DNA from: Periconia sp. R9002
Lineage: Eukaryota > Ascomycota > Dothideomycetes > Pleosporales > Periconiaceae
NCBI GenBank assembly: GCA_023627715.1
Contig: JAMAHW010000065.1
Coordinates: forward strand, 1-64,000
Reading direction: 5' to 3'
Length of the DNA stretch: 64,000 nucleotides
Part shown: positions 47,750 through 60,172 of the stretch, piece after piece
How the letters are laid out: each line of letters starts with the position of its first letter
How positions within the stretch are numbered: the first letter of the stretch is position 1
Notes under the pieces: generated by a model
Databases searched by the model: none
Told to the model about the DNA's origin: nothing
What the model saw: the letters and a program-made list of their open reading frames with translations, nothing else
Program-made: the position numbers and the translations under genes

Positions 47750-50085
47750 ATGGCCGACGACACAGCTCCTGCTCCTGGCACGTCAGCCCAGGCCTCTACT
47801 GGCGGTGATGGTACCCCTCAAACACAGCTCAACGATCAAGGTTTGTTTCCCCAGCGCCGTCTTTCCTCTTCCGTCACTATACATCAGCTAGGCAGTGTGA
47901 CGAACACAATGTCGACCATGTTTCGCCCCTGTATAGAGTAATAGAACTAAATATACCATTAGATGTATCAATGGTCGAAGAGACAGCCGTCAAGGAGCCA
48001 TCGCACGAACCCGCAACAACCACCCCCGCACCTGTATCTGACAACCCTCTCGATGCCCCGGAAGGCCCTCGCCCAGAAGCCGAAGATGCAGATGGACAAG
48101 ACGATGAAGAGATGGGCGGTGTCGAAGACACGAAGAAGGAAAAGGACGGCGCTGAAGCGGACCCTGAAGTGCAAGCCAAAGCTGATCTACAAGCTGGGGC
48201 GCGCTCACACTTGGTTGCACAGACCTTTGCAACCATCATTCCAAGCTACGCCGCGTGGTTCGATATGCGATATATTGATCATCGCGAGCGCAAAGCCCTG
48301 CCCGAGTTCTTCAATGGTCGCAACCGCAGTAAAACCCCAGCTGTCTATCGCGACTACCGCGACTTCATGATTAACACATATCGTTTGAATCCCGATGAAT
48401 ATCTCACTGTGACTGCCTGTCGCCGAAATCTGGCAGGTGATGTATGCGCCATCATGCGCGTTCACGGTTTCTTGGAGCAATGGGGTTTGATCAACTACCA
48501 GGTACGCTGTTCACACGCATAGCCAGTGCCCTTGTTTACTAAATCCTTCATTTAGGTGGATCCGCAAGAACGCCCATCAAATATCGGCCCACCATCTACC
48601 AGTCATTTCCGCCTTACAGTCGACACCCCTCGAGGTCTGCAAGCGTTCCAGCCTGCCCCTGCGTCGCGATTGACGGAAGGAAAACCCCACGCTGGGACCG
48701 AGCGAGCCGCGAGCCAGCAGCCTACTTCAAAAGCAGATACTAAGTCCATGGTTGGCCGGAACATCTACGAAGCGAACGGCAAAGAGGTGTCTTCAGAATC
48801 AAAGGACGGAGCCTCCGCCAATGGAGAGGGCGGTGCAAATGGTACCGTGAGCATGGATAAACTTGAGGCACAAGCCAAGAGCCCACCAAGAAAAGTTGTC
48901 TGCAACAGCTGCGGAGTTGACACGAGCCGCGTATATTTCCATAATGCTAAACCGGAACCGTCTGGCCAACTCACCTTTGTCGGAGGAACCAAAGTGGAGA
49001 TCTGCCCTAGATGCATGGTTGACTATCATTATTCCAAATCCCTTCTACCCGAGCATTTTACAAGAGTGGAGCAAAAGAGCTATCCCACCTCGCTGGATGG
49101 TGACGAAGAGTGGACGGACGAAGAAGTCTTGCGATTGCTTGAAGGATTGGAAGTGCATGACGACGATTGGAATGCGGTTGCCAACATGGTGGAAACGAAA
49201 ACGAGGGAGCAATGCGTGATGAAATTTCTCCAGCTTGAGATTGAAGACAAATACCTCGAGGCGGATGTGCCACAGTCAGACAATACGACTCCATCAATCA
49301 AGTTCCTGCGGGATCTCGAGTATCTCGCTGAGGGTCGTATGCCCATCTACCACGGCGATAACCCCATCTTGAGCGTGGTCAGTTTCATGGCTGGGCTTGC
49401 ACCTGCAAATGTTACGGGCGCAGCCGTTGCGGCTCAGCGAAGTGTAACTCAGATGAAGCAGATCATGCAGGACAAGATAGAGAAGGTCGGGGTTGCGTCA
49501 TCCGACAAGGGCAAAGAGAAAGAGAAATCCGCAGGAGAAGAAGTCAAGAATGAAGATGCTATGGATGTGGATACTGCGACGGAATCTGGGGACGCTGTCA
49601 CTGCAGGCGCTCAGGCACCTGATCCCCTCACTACTCTTCCCTTTGCTTTGTCTGCAGCGCGCGCATCGGCTCTTGCGTCTCATGAAGAGCGACATGTCAC
49701 GCGTCTCGTGTCCGGTGCTGTCAATCTCCAACTTCAGAAGCTCCAACTCAAGATGGCGCACTTCAACGATTTTGAGAAGCTGCTCTCAGCTGAACGTCGT
49801 GATCTCCAGCGTCGTCGTCAACAGTTGTTCACGGACCGACTAAACTTTCAAAAGCGCGTGCGTGCTCTGGAAGAAACCACGAAAAAAATCGGCAGCAACC
49901 TAGGCGGTCAAGGACTCCCGGGTGCAATGAGCCCCGAGGATGCTGTCGCCGCCATTTCGGAGGCGCTCCGCACCTTCGGTGTGGGCAAGGGCGAAGAGGG
50001 GGTTGGTGTCAAGTCAGACAGCGTAGATGACAGTGTGCAGCCCATAGCTGAAGGAACAGAAGGTTTCGCGAAAGTGGAGGTTTAG
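47750..50085 (+). CDS. SWI/SNF or RSC core subunit with SWIRM and SANT domains (Swi3/Rsc8-like)
   Basis: Three exons: 47750-47840, 47963-48501, 48556-50085; 719 residues. A SWIRM domain lies at about 115-205 ([40 protein letters not shown]). A ZZ-like zinc finger is at about 325-375 ([25 protein letters not shown]). A SANT domain is at about 393-445 ([35 protein letters not shown]). A C-terminal coiled-coil SWIRM-associated region is at about 570-660 ([32 protein letters not shown]). This order is diagnostic of Swi3/Rsc8/BAF155 subunits, nuclear scaffolds that dimerise in chromatin-remodelling complexes. Filamentous ascomycetes often have one such protein shared by both complexes, so Swi3 and Rsc8 cannot be separated here. 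Confidence 0.96.
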
Positions 50086-51561
50086 TTAACCCCAGTACCG
50101 GAATCGAAGTGAGGGTGCAGGTTATGCCATATGAGGCAGATTCTACGGAAGGCAAGACGTTTGTGGGGGTGTCGCGTTGAGGGAATATGGGTACAGTGGG
50201 TGTTTTTTGGCGCCTTGGGGGTTTGGTCTTACTCGATGATTCCGCGGCCTGTTCTCCTTTTGTTTCTTTATTATTGTAGATTGGCATGCCCATTTTGACA
50301 CGGCATTGCTGTACAATAGTTTCTTAACGATGAAAGATCAATCTGCATCTTTATATTCTTCTTCGTGGCCTTTTCAACCACTCCCTTGAGATAGTATCCT
50401 TGCAAACTCCTGATCCTGACGAGTGAATTGAACAGCAGATGGATGGTAGTGTTCTTGAGACTGGTTTCCATGCTCATCTCTTCTGATTATCAGCAGCAAC
50501 AGTGGCTCGTTCACATAATTCTTTTTGTCGACACATTGTGCATTTTCTTCCTTGTGACATGCGAAAAGGAGTATCACATACATACAATTTGAACGCGAGA
50601 TGTGTAGGAGTAATGCAAGTGGGACCCCTCCTAACAGTTCATTGAAATTACTTTAAGTTGTACGCGCAGTAATGTTTCCAACCTCCCCTACGGTTAGCTG
50701 TTTGTTGGTCAGAAATCGGCTGACTGCTGTTGATGGGATACAGCCTGACAGGGATGCATGAATGGAGCAGAAGCGCATGGAAATAGACAGAAGGCGGCAG
50801 AACAGCACACAAATTTGCGCCAAACAGGAGGATACAAGAAGGGAGCGACAAGAGGTCACCGTGGGTAGTCGTGCTCTGATCAGGGGCAGCTGACTGTGCC
50901 AAAGTGACTGCAGTGCTTGTTATACATAGTCGTCAGTCAGGTACATGGTACATCATACTTGAGACAAAGCCTGATGACGTCCATACCTACATAGGACGTT
51001 ACATAATCCAACTACCTTCTTCCGCACCCTCACCTACTACCTACACACCTACTATGTACATACCTAGGTCACTCACCTCCGTTTTGGCCACTGGCCTGGA
51101 TTGATCTCTCACCTTCGATTTTGGGGCCTGCATCTTTCCTTTGGTGCCCATCGTCTAGCCGCCATCGCGTTACTGAACTCTCCGCCTACGCTCTAAGTGG
51201 TCTGACTTATTTTATTTATCAAGGAACAAAACCTCTCCCCAACGTTGAATCCGCACTCTCTTCACCTGCCCTGCGCCTCTAGCACTTATCAACATCTCTG
51301 CTTTCTTCGCGTCTCTTGCAGCCGTAGACTACCACACAGTTTGGCCGGCCCTGCAGCCGCATGACGGTGACGGCGTCACCTCCACCTCAACTCCCAGGTT
51401 AGCAGTCTTACAGTTGGAGTATGTACATGGTTTACCCAAATACCCTATACAGCCTTCATGTTTCTTATATGTTCTATTTCTAACAGTACTATAGCTTGAA
51501 CAAGATTTGATCATACGAGCCTACCGCCTTCTTTTCCTGCGCACATACCCCGCCCGCCACG
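50086..51561. other. Intergenic, 1.5 kb
   Basis: SWI3-like 3' flank followed by the promoter and leader of the RING gene. Several TACCTA/TAGGTA-type motifs cluster at about 50988-51068 and an odd palindrome lies at 51366-51380. No coding frame is supported. Confidence 0.5.
51366..51380. promoter_or_regulatory. Palindrome GGTGACG-G-CGTCACC, bZIP-like site
   Basis: Seven-base arms flank one central G. TGACG and CGTCA are the half sites of CREB/ATF-type bZIP factors. It lies about 180 bp before the RING gene start. Regulatory use is inference. Confidence 0.4.
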
Positions 51562-53013
51562 ATGGACTCCCCTCAGTCCAGAGAACTCGTTTTTTGTCAC
51601 CAATGCCACGACGAGTGGTATAGACACGAGAAAGGGCTCATATGTCCCCAGTGCCAGAGCGAGTTCACCGAGATTGTAATATTCATTCCCCACTCCCTTC
51701 TCATGCAGGCGCCACGCCCACCATTTGCCTCACCATGCTCACATTTCCCAAAATGCAGATTGAACAAGACAATGACCCCCGGGATAACTTTGAACACGCC
51801 CATCCAGACGATGATGATGACCTCGACGATTCTTTACCTCCTCTGGAGGAATCCGGCTCATTGAACCATCCATTACACAATCACAACCCTTGGTCAGATG
51901 CGGACGACCCGGAAGAGGCTGATATCAGCTCCATGCGATTTCAGCCCATAGGCCCTGGTCGATTTCACGTCCAAGCTACTATACATCGCACGATATCCCC
52001 CGCACAGTTTGGGCCTAGCGGCAGTGGGTTGAGCTCCATGGGAGCGTTCCAGAGCTTTCTTACCAACCTTCTTCAAGGCGCACAAGCTCAACAAAGCCCT
52101 GCCGGTGCCTCTGCAGGAGACGAGCAAGCAGAATCAAGACCGGAAGGTGATGGGCAACCGCGCGTGCACCGGTTTACGTATTCAGCTAATGCTCGATTGC
52201 ACCCTCGCGACGACGACCATCCCGAGCCGCGCATGGAACCAGTAGATGACCTTGATAAGTATGCTGTTGGTCCATGTTCGTATGAATGCATGCTGACGTA
52301 GCGACAGTGTAGTGACAGGTTTGTTAGCAATGTTAGGGGAGGCACCCGGTGGCCGTCGTGCGGGACCAGGCCAGCCACCCGTATTTCGTGATATGCCCGT
52401 GAATCCTCTCATGGGTCTGTTTGCAGCGATGAGTGGTGGACAACACGGCGATGCAGTATACTCGCAAGAGGCTCTTGATCGCATCGTTTCACAACTCATG
52501 GAGCAAACAGCTACCAGCAATGCCCCTGGCCCTGCTTCCCAGCAAGATATTGATGCTTTGCCTCGGAAAAACGTCTCTGAGGAAATGCTCGGTCCGGAAC
52601 ATCGTGCGGAATGCAGTATATGTATGGACGAGGTTAATATTGGGGAGCAAGTTACGGAGCTACCCTGCAAACACTGGTTCCATCATCCTTGTATTGCTGC
52701 GTGGTTGAGCGAACACAACACATGCCCCCACTGTCGGAAGGGTATCAAGGGTGAAGAGACATCGACGAGTGTCCAACATGAGGGAAACCGCGCTACCCCA
52801 GGGGGTGACCCGACGTCGTCGATGCCAGGTGCTTTTGGTGTCAGCGGGGAGGGTACGCCGAACAGCCCTTATGTTATCCCCGGGTCGTCTCCTCCAGATG
52901 CCAGTGGGAACCCCGAACCAAACTCTGCTGCTGGTCGAGAGGGTGCGAGTGATGGATCAGGCTCTGGCCTTGGGGAGCGGTTACGTAGGGGTTTGTTCGG
53001 ATCTCAAAACTGA
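51562..53013 (+). CDS. RING-H2 E3 ubiquitin ligase with N-terminal zinc ribbon
   Basis: Three exons: 51562-51675, 51759-52258, 52308-53013; 439 residues. An N-terminal zinc ribbon (CHQCHDEW...CPQCQSEF, residues 12-37) is followed by the acidic region EIIEQDNDPRDNFEH. The catalytic RING-H2 domain is at about 306-350: CSICMDEV...LPCKHWFHHPCIAAWL...CPHCRK, a C3H2C3 arrangement. This pairing of an N-terminal zinc ribbon with a C-terminal RING-H2 is that of RNF126/RNF115-type ligases; fungal members are little studied. Intron 2 follows CTGAC and uses CGACAG, the second AG after the branch, because only it keeps frame (DN-VVTGLLAMLG). The Ser/Pro/Gly-rich tail is disordered. Confidence 0.93.
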
Positions 53014-55118
53014 TCTCATGCCCAAGCAGCACAAATCCTTGGCTAATGGTGTTTATAATGTAGTCAGGGATAGGGTGATACGAAGGTCTGGCGAGAGAGG
53101 CAACCACCGATCAACAGCACGCGATGAGCTGGGGTTCAGTCGCCTCGAAGGCCACCCTGTGATGTTTATTCGTATAACGACATGTTCCAACTCGGATGAA
53201 TGATGTACTCCGGTTTGAGGTGTCAGCGAAGTCGACTGATTGCATGCAGTTTGAATGGGTTCTTGTCTATTCTCTCGTCTCTCATTTAGGAGTTATATTT
53301 TTTGGTCGGTGCTGTGCTGGCAGCGTCACTATTCCCTTGATGGAGTTTGAAGCCAGTCTTTGTATTTTACCTTTGGTTCCTGCTGCCTGATGCCCTATCC
53401 TTGTTTTCTCTACCCTAATCTTTTGCCTTCCTTTACGGTGTACTTGGGAGGTGTATAGGATGATGATGTCGGTATCTAAATGGGAAGAACGAGTGGCGTC
53501 ATGTATGGCGAAATGCGTGTATGATTCAGCATGGGTGGTTTCTAGGGTTACCAATCACATATGAGCGATGAAAAGCCGATTGCCAAATTTTTTCCCCCCA
53601 TTGCCAGGGCATGTGAATTAGAAAGACTGTTTACTGGCATGTTGGTGTAGGGTCAAGCATTGGGCGCCGAGGCCGGCAGAAGAGGTCTAGGAGAGTAGAT
53701 TGCATCGAAAAGATGTAAAAGAGAAGCACGAGGGGTAGGCTGGCAATGTGCATGCGACCGAATCGCGCAGTGTGTGTGGGTGGAGCTGTGGCTGATGGTT
53801 TTTGCTTTCTCTCTCTTCTCTTTTCCCATGAATGCTTTTTTGGGTACAGCACATGACATGGGTGCAGTGTCTCCGAGGTTAGACCAGCAAAGAGGCGGTC
53901 AATGCCAGCTCAGTGTGAGGGTGATTTGTCGTCCGTCCGTCTGGCCTTTATCAATTGTGAAGTTAAATCATGCAACCATGATTTCTTTTTTACCGTTGGC
54001 GCGGTTATGCAGGGTCCTTTGCTTCCGCCAGTCCCGTTGCTGGCTGCATTGTGCGTTGTCCATGTTGATTGACGTCTGCTTGCACCATCCATCCATATCC
54101 TAGCTCCCTCTTCTTGATCACTACATACATGGATTTGTGTGCACATTCAAGTACGTGACTTTGTTACGTGCTGTAACGGGTACAGGTTGTGCTGTACATA
54201 GGTAGTTGGTAAAGAGCAATTGAAGGCATCAATGGCACAACCAACTAGGTACCTACATAGGTCACCATGTACGTAGCAGCCTCACCTTCGCCCTGCTTTC
54301 CACTCGCCAACCTGCACAGACAATCCTCAGACTAACCACCCGGCGGCGACAACGCATCAACCGCCCTGGTCCCCATGCCACCCACCAGTCCGTCGCGGCA
54401 TGTTCGATTCGGCATCACTCGACCCCTCCCTCCGTGTCGAGTCTCTTGCCGCCAGCGCCAGCGCATCTGGGCGCGAAGAGAGAGGGGCACGTTGATGATG
54501 ACATGAAGTTGTTGAAGCAGGCGGCTCCTTACCGCTGGCCCACAACGTATGGGTTGTGAGAGGTCGCCTCGGGCGGGCAGGACCAATGCATAACCTGGAT
54601 CATTCATAAATGTCAGAGGAGGATAAACAAACAACGTCGACGGTCAAGTCGTTACCTAGGTACCTACCTACATGATACGGCGCAATGGGCGAGTGGGCCC
54701 CGACCGACCGTTCGCATAACCTACCCATGTCTTTTGATTCATGAGTGTGCTAAACACTTGTACCCAGCCATGTAACTTATGCCAACTTGTCTGCAACCCC
54801 TCGCACATACGTTACATACGCGATAGTATTTTACCTCTACGTACCTAGATATATACCTACTCCAGCAGGCACACCATGCCAGAGTAGTGCCACGTCAAAG
54901 CTCGTGTGATTGGCAACCCCCGGCACCGTCGACTTTTTTTTTTGGGCCTGCATGTACATGGCGCCTTGTGCTGCCCCGTACATAAAAGAACGAGCCCTTT
55001 CTCACCCGCGCCCTTAACACCCGCTTGAGAGAATCAGGAAAGCAAAAGAAAAATTGATTCGCTAGTAATAATTGTCTGGTAGCCGATCGTGCTGCTGTGC
55101 TGAGCTTGCAAAATAACC
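53014..55118. other. Intergenic, 2.1 kb, with TACCTA motifs
   Basis: RING gene 3' flank on the left and the promoter of the coiled-coil gene on the right. The right half carries several CCTAGGTACCTACC-like motifs (about 54245-54262, 54654-54672, 54840-54860). No gene or RNA is supported. Confidence 0.5.
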
Positions 55119-58100
55119 ATGCCGAGCTTTGGAAGGTCTCGGAGCAGCTATGAGTGAGTCGTTGACCTCTTCCCTCTTCTCTCCCACTCACCGCCCTACC
55201 CTTTGTTTTTTTTTTCTCTCCTCCCCTCTCCCCAATCCCCAACTCGTCATTCCAGCTTTGCACTTTTGCATTGCCATCTGTCGAGCTTCTCTATTCTACC
55301 CTTTGTACTTGGTAAGAGTCATCATCCGTCTGCGGCTTGCGCTGGAGCTTGAAGCTGGAGCTGGAGCTTGATAGAGCTTGAGCTTTTTGTTTAGCTACTA
55401 GGTACCTACCTCCCTAAAGCTTAACCGCCGATTGGTCCAGTGCACGCCTTCCTTCCTTTTCCCACATCGTACCACAACACTCATCCCACCACCCAACACT
55501 TTTTCCTCCCGTCCTGCATGCCTCTTTTATTTGCTTTCTTGCACACCCTAATCACCGCGTAGTGTATCCAACAAGGAACAGAAGAAAATCCTTGCGGATA
55601 TCGAATCCGGCTCCCAGAAATTTGGGCGAAAGTTTTTGACGAGACAGCCCTCCAAACGAGCAAACCGCAACACAAACGATAGCCCCAACGACAACGTCAA
55701 CGACGAAATCACGCCCGTAACCGTCGTTGACCCCACCTCGGAATCCCACGCAGACCCTCCCCCAGAGGACCGCCGCGGACGCAAATCAACGAGCTCTCAA
55801 CGCCCCAAGATTGGAAAGCGTACGAGCAGCATGAGACGTGCCTACAATTATTTCTTTGGGGGCGTCGATCCCAAAACCCAGCAGCCCCCCTCCCCTACAT
55901 CTCCCATCACCTCGCCTGTCAACGCCGAGGCTACCAAGAGCCTGCCCAAGGAGGATACCAATGTAGCTGCTGGTGCGGGCGTAGATACACCACCACAGAC
56001 GCCTGCCCAGGCTACACATAACGGAGAGAATGGAATCAGAGTTGTAGATGATGACGAGGCCGATGCTAGTAAGTGCCGCCCCAACATGTACATCCGGCAT
56101 GGTTTGTTTGGCAGACGTGACCTACTAACACATCCTCTTCTTACTACAGCACAAGAGCCTGTCGAAGTCAGTGAAAATGATACCCCCGAAGAACAGGCGC
56201 GGAAGCTTCGAGAAAAGCTTGACAAGGTTCAGGCTGAACTCAAAGAAGCCAACGAGACTGTCAAGCGACAAGACGACACCATCGCCGGTATCGAGGATGG
56301 ATACAAGGAGCGTGAGCAAGCACTCGAGTCTGAAAAGAAGACATTGGAGGAGCATATGGTCAGCATCGTCGTGCAACAGGTCCGAGAGGCCAAGGCAACC
56401 GAGCGCAACACGGTCATAGAAGAGTGCCAGGAAGAGTTCAAGGCTCGTGAGTCCGAACTGCTAGCAAAAATTGAAGCGCTGGAGAAGCGGATCGCCGAAT
56501 TGGAGGGTGCACTAGAGAGTGCGCTACAAGCCAAGGACGAGATGGCGACGCTTATTTCGGAAAAGACTACCGCGGAAGAGTCGCTTGCAAAGGCTAATGC
56601 GGAACTCGAGCAAGTACGGGAAGAAAAGACGTCGCTGGTCCCTAAAGCCGATCTTGAGGCCAAGCAAGCTGAAATTGCCGACCTCACCTCCGACAAAGCG
56701 ACTCTTTCTCAGGAGTTGGAAAACAAGACGGCTGAGCTGGAGGCTGCAAATGCTAGCCTGCAATCTGAGAAGGCCGAGAAGGCCGAAGTGGAGGCTACTG
56801 TTGCTAGCTTGCAGTCTGAGAAGGGTGAGGCAGTTTCCAGCCTTACTCAGGAGCTGGAGCAGCTCAAGTCAACTTCAGCCCCTAAGACCGATCTGGAGGC
56901 TCTGCAGGCGAAAATCGAAGCACTGGAAAACGACAAATCATCACTGGAGGCTTCCATTGCTGGTTTGCAATCTGAGAAGGGTGCGCTTGACGCCACCGCG
57001 GAAGAGTCACTTTCCAAGTTGAAGGAAGAAAAGTCCTCACTGGAGGCTACCATTGCGGAGTTGGAAGCTAAGGGAACTAGCACGGAGGAATCGATTTCTA
57101 GCCTTTCCCAGGAGTTGGAAAAAAAGACGGCCGAAATCGCTTCAATCACTGCCGAAAAGTCGTCAACGGATGCGGAGCTCGAAAAGCTCAAGGCCGATCT
57201 TCAGACTACCTCCAGCGAGCTCTCTGAAAGTCGCGATGCGATCGCTCGACTAGAGAAGGACTTGCAGGACTCTACTGCGAAGTTTGAAGAAGAAAAGGCA
57301 TCCCTCATCCCGAAGACTGAGAAAGCTGAAATCGAAGCTCAGCTCGAAGCCCTCACTGCTGATAAAGCTAGCGCGGAAGAATCCCTCGCAAAAGCCACTG
57401 CTGCCTTGGATGACAAAGAAAAAACGCTTTCGGAGCTTACCCAGGAGTTGGAAACGCTTAAGAGCGCAAGCACGGCTGATAGTGAAGCTAGTTCCAGTGA
57501 GCTCTCCAACGCCAAAGATACAATCGCTCGGCTGGAGAAGGAATTGCAAGATTCTACTGCAAAGTTTGAGGAGGAAAAGTCATCACTGGCACCCAAGGCT
57601 GACCTTGAAAGCTTGAAGACTGCCCATGCCGAGGAGCTTTCCAGTGTGCAGGCAAAGATCAGTTCCCTCGAGCAACAGCTCACAGAGGCCACAGAGAAGG
57701 AGACATCCAGTGCTTCTGAGGCTTCTAGTGCTCAACAGCAATTGCAGGAATTGAAGGATAAATTGGCCAGCGCCGAGGAAGCTGCGCAGAACGCAACGTC
57801 TAAACTCGCAGCACTTGAGGATGAGCTTAAGGAGAAGACCACGTCTGCTGATGAGGCTTCCACCAAGATCAGTGACCTCGAGAAGCAACTAGCAGACAAA
57901 TCGACTAGCGCCGATGATGCTTCTACCAAGCTTACAGCGCTCGAGAATGAGCTCAAGGAGAAGACCGCTTCTGCTGATGAGGCTTCCGCCAAGATCAGTG
58001 ACCTCGAGAAGCAATTAGCAGACAAATCGACCAGCGCCGATGATGCTTCTTCCAAACTCACAACGCTGGAGAACGAGCTCAAGGAGAAAACTACTTTGGC

Positions 58101-59613
58101 TGACGAGGCTTCCGCCAAAATCAGCGACCTTGAGCAGCAATTAAAAGATCAAACGACTAACGCCGAGGATGCTTCTTCCAAGCTCACAGCGCTTGAGACT
58201 GAGCTTAAGGAGAAGGCCGCTTTGGCTGACGAAGCTTCTGCTAAAGTTAACGACCTTGAGCAGCAATTGAAAGATAAAACGACCAGTGCCGATGATGTTT
58301 CTGCTAAGCTCACAACACTCGAGGATGAGCTGAAGGAGAAGACCGCATTGGCTGACGAATCCTCCACCAAGCTGGGCGAGCTCGAAAAGCAATTGGCGGA
58401 TCTTAAGGCCGACACTGAGTCCAAAGATTCCGAAAACAAAGCCCTCGCGGAGAAGGTCAAGGAGACAGAACAAGAGCTGGAAAAGGCCAAGACCGAGTTG
58501 GAGAGCACAAGCGCTTCGCTCAAATCAGCAGAAAGTGCCCAGGGCGAAGTTGAAACCCTCAATGCTAAAATCCAAAGTTTGGAAGATGCTCTCAAAGGAG
58601 CAGAGGAAAAGGAGCAAGCTGCTGGTGCTGAGCTCGAAAAGGCCAAGACCGAACTCAAGTCAGCAGAAGCCGCCCAGAGCGAAGTTGAAACGCTCAAGGC
58701 TCAAATTGAAAAGCATACTGCTGAGCAGGAATCTACCAAGGCTCTTCTCACCGCCGCCGAAGAAGCCAAATCAGCCGCGGACAAGGCTCTTGCTGATTTG
58801 AAAGCATCCCACGAAGAGACTGACACGAAGCTCAAGGCTGCCGAGACAGAAAAGTCTGAAGCACAGGAAAAGGCGGCCGAACTTCAGTCCCAGGTTGATT
58901 CTAAACAGAGCGCCCTGGACGCTGCCGAGAAGAAGGTCGAGGAGACGCTGGCCAGCTCCAAGGAAGCAGAGGAGAAGACTATTGCTGACTTGAAAGCATC
59001 CCACGAAGAGACTGCTGCAAAACTCAAGGCTGCCGAGACAGAAAAGTCTGAAGCGCAGGAAAAGGCGGCCGAACTCCAGTCCCAGGTTGATTCCAAACAG
59101 AGTGCCCTGTCTGAGTTGGAAGAAAAACTCAAGGCTGCTCAGTCCTCTTCTGAGGAAGCGAGCAACAGCAAGGACGCCGCCGAGAAGAAGGTTGAGGAGA
59201 CGCTCGCCAGCTCCAAAGCAGCGGAGGAGAAGGTGAAGGAGATCGAAGCCCAGCTGGAGAAGTCTTTGTCTGAGAAGAAGGAATTGGAAGAGAAGCTTGA
59301 GGCTGCACTCAAAGCCAGCGCCGAGGCCCCTAAAACCAATGGGGCTTCCGAGCCCGCTGAACCGACTGCCGATGCTGTTCCCGGTGATGATTCTACCAAA
59401 GACGCTGTCGAAGACAAAGATACGTCCGAATCTCCTATTGAACCTACCGCGGAGGATGCCACTGAGGAATCACCTGTTGAACCAACCGCAGAGGGCGCCA
59501 CTGAGGCCGAGGCAGAACCGCAGACCCCGACCTCCAAAAAGAACAAGAAGAAGAAGGGCAAGAAGGGCAAGAACAGTGTATCTGAACCCGCCGATACCCC
59601 TGCTGCCGCTTGA
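55119..59613 (+). CDS. Long repetitive coiled-coil protein
   Basis: Three exons: 55119-55153, 55563-56068, 56150-59613; 1,334 residues. The N-terminus MPSFGRSRSSYDVSNKEQKK continues with SGSQKFGRKFLTRQPSK; MRRAYNYFFGG follows near residue 80. From about residue 185 nearly the whole protein is Glu/Lys/Ala/Ser-rich coiled coil, including about nine 21-residue units (57805-58390) and a duplicated 64-residue unit (58792-59110). The C-terminus is disordered, with a basic KKNKKKKGKKGKK-type tail. Such proteins are often automatically labelled 'M protein repeat' or myosin-like. The function is unknown; a structural or tethering role is inference. Intron 2 is 81 bp with a perfect CTAAC branch and no in-frame stop, so retention would only insert 27 residues. 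Intron 1 (409 bp) is long. Confidence 0.85.
57805..58390 (+). repeat. Tandem repeats, 126-bp unit made of two 63-bp halves
   Basis: Units start at 57805, 57931, 58057, 58183 and 58309. Each encodes 42 residues, for example LTALENELKEKTASADEASA followed by ISDLEKQLADKSTSADDASS, a half-unit of 21 residues or three heptads. Nucleotide similarity between neighbouring units is high, which implies recent duplication or homogenisation. Confidence 0.9.
58792..59115 (+). repeat. Direct duplication of a 192-bp coding unit
   Basis: GCTGATTTGAAAGCATCCCA at 58792 recurs with one change at 58984, exactly 192 bp (64 codons) downstream. Similarity continues through KLKAAETEKSEAQEKAAELQ to about 59110. The motif AAEKKVEETLASSK then reappears near 59175. 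Confidence 0.85.
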
Positions 59614-60172
59614 AGAAATCGTCAGCGCCAGACTGGATATCGCCTCTGTAGCGGTTAATGTGTGAGCCGTACAGTCGGAACTGTGCGTGCTTGCAAGCAG
59701 TGTGTTTCCGTTTTTTCCTTGTTTTGCTACTTTCCTTAATTGCGACATACGGCATTATACCCCTCATTATCCCTTCGACGCGAGCGAGTGACGCGAGTGT
59801 GGACTTGTAGATATTGGCGGCTGCGCAGTCTTGATGATGACGGCAATGCGCGTGTGTACATTTCGCTTTTTTCTCTTCTTGCATTGGAAAGCCGAAGATG
59901 GACTTAGACTGACCAAGGGTGACGATATGAGTACGACGTATGATTGTAAAGCGGAGATGATGGTCTAATGCTTACGATGCTGATGATAGTTTATACGTAG
60001 TTGGATTCTTAATGATTTGCAAATAAAAATTGACTCGACTTCCGTACATATGCTACATTGAAACTCTGTCTGATCGAGTGAGTTCCAGTCTTCTAATTCT
60101 TAAAATGAGACAAATACATCTATCCCCCTTTTCCGAGTGGTGCATGATACATTGCCCACTCGCCATGTCTGC
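59614..60172. other. Convergent intergenic region
   Basis: This 559-bp gap is shared 3' flank of the coiled-coil gene (+) and the GlcG-like gene (-). Nothing else is recognised. Confidence 0.5.

Noticed and set aside
57732..58697. Long antisense frames inside the coiled-coil gene
   Set aside because: Ser/Ala/Leu-rich mirror images of the Glu/Lys repeat codons, expected shadows of the tandem repeats.
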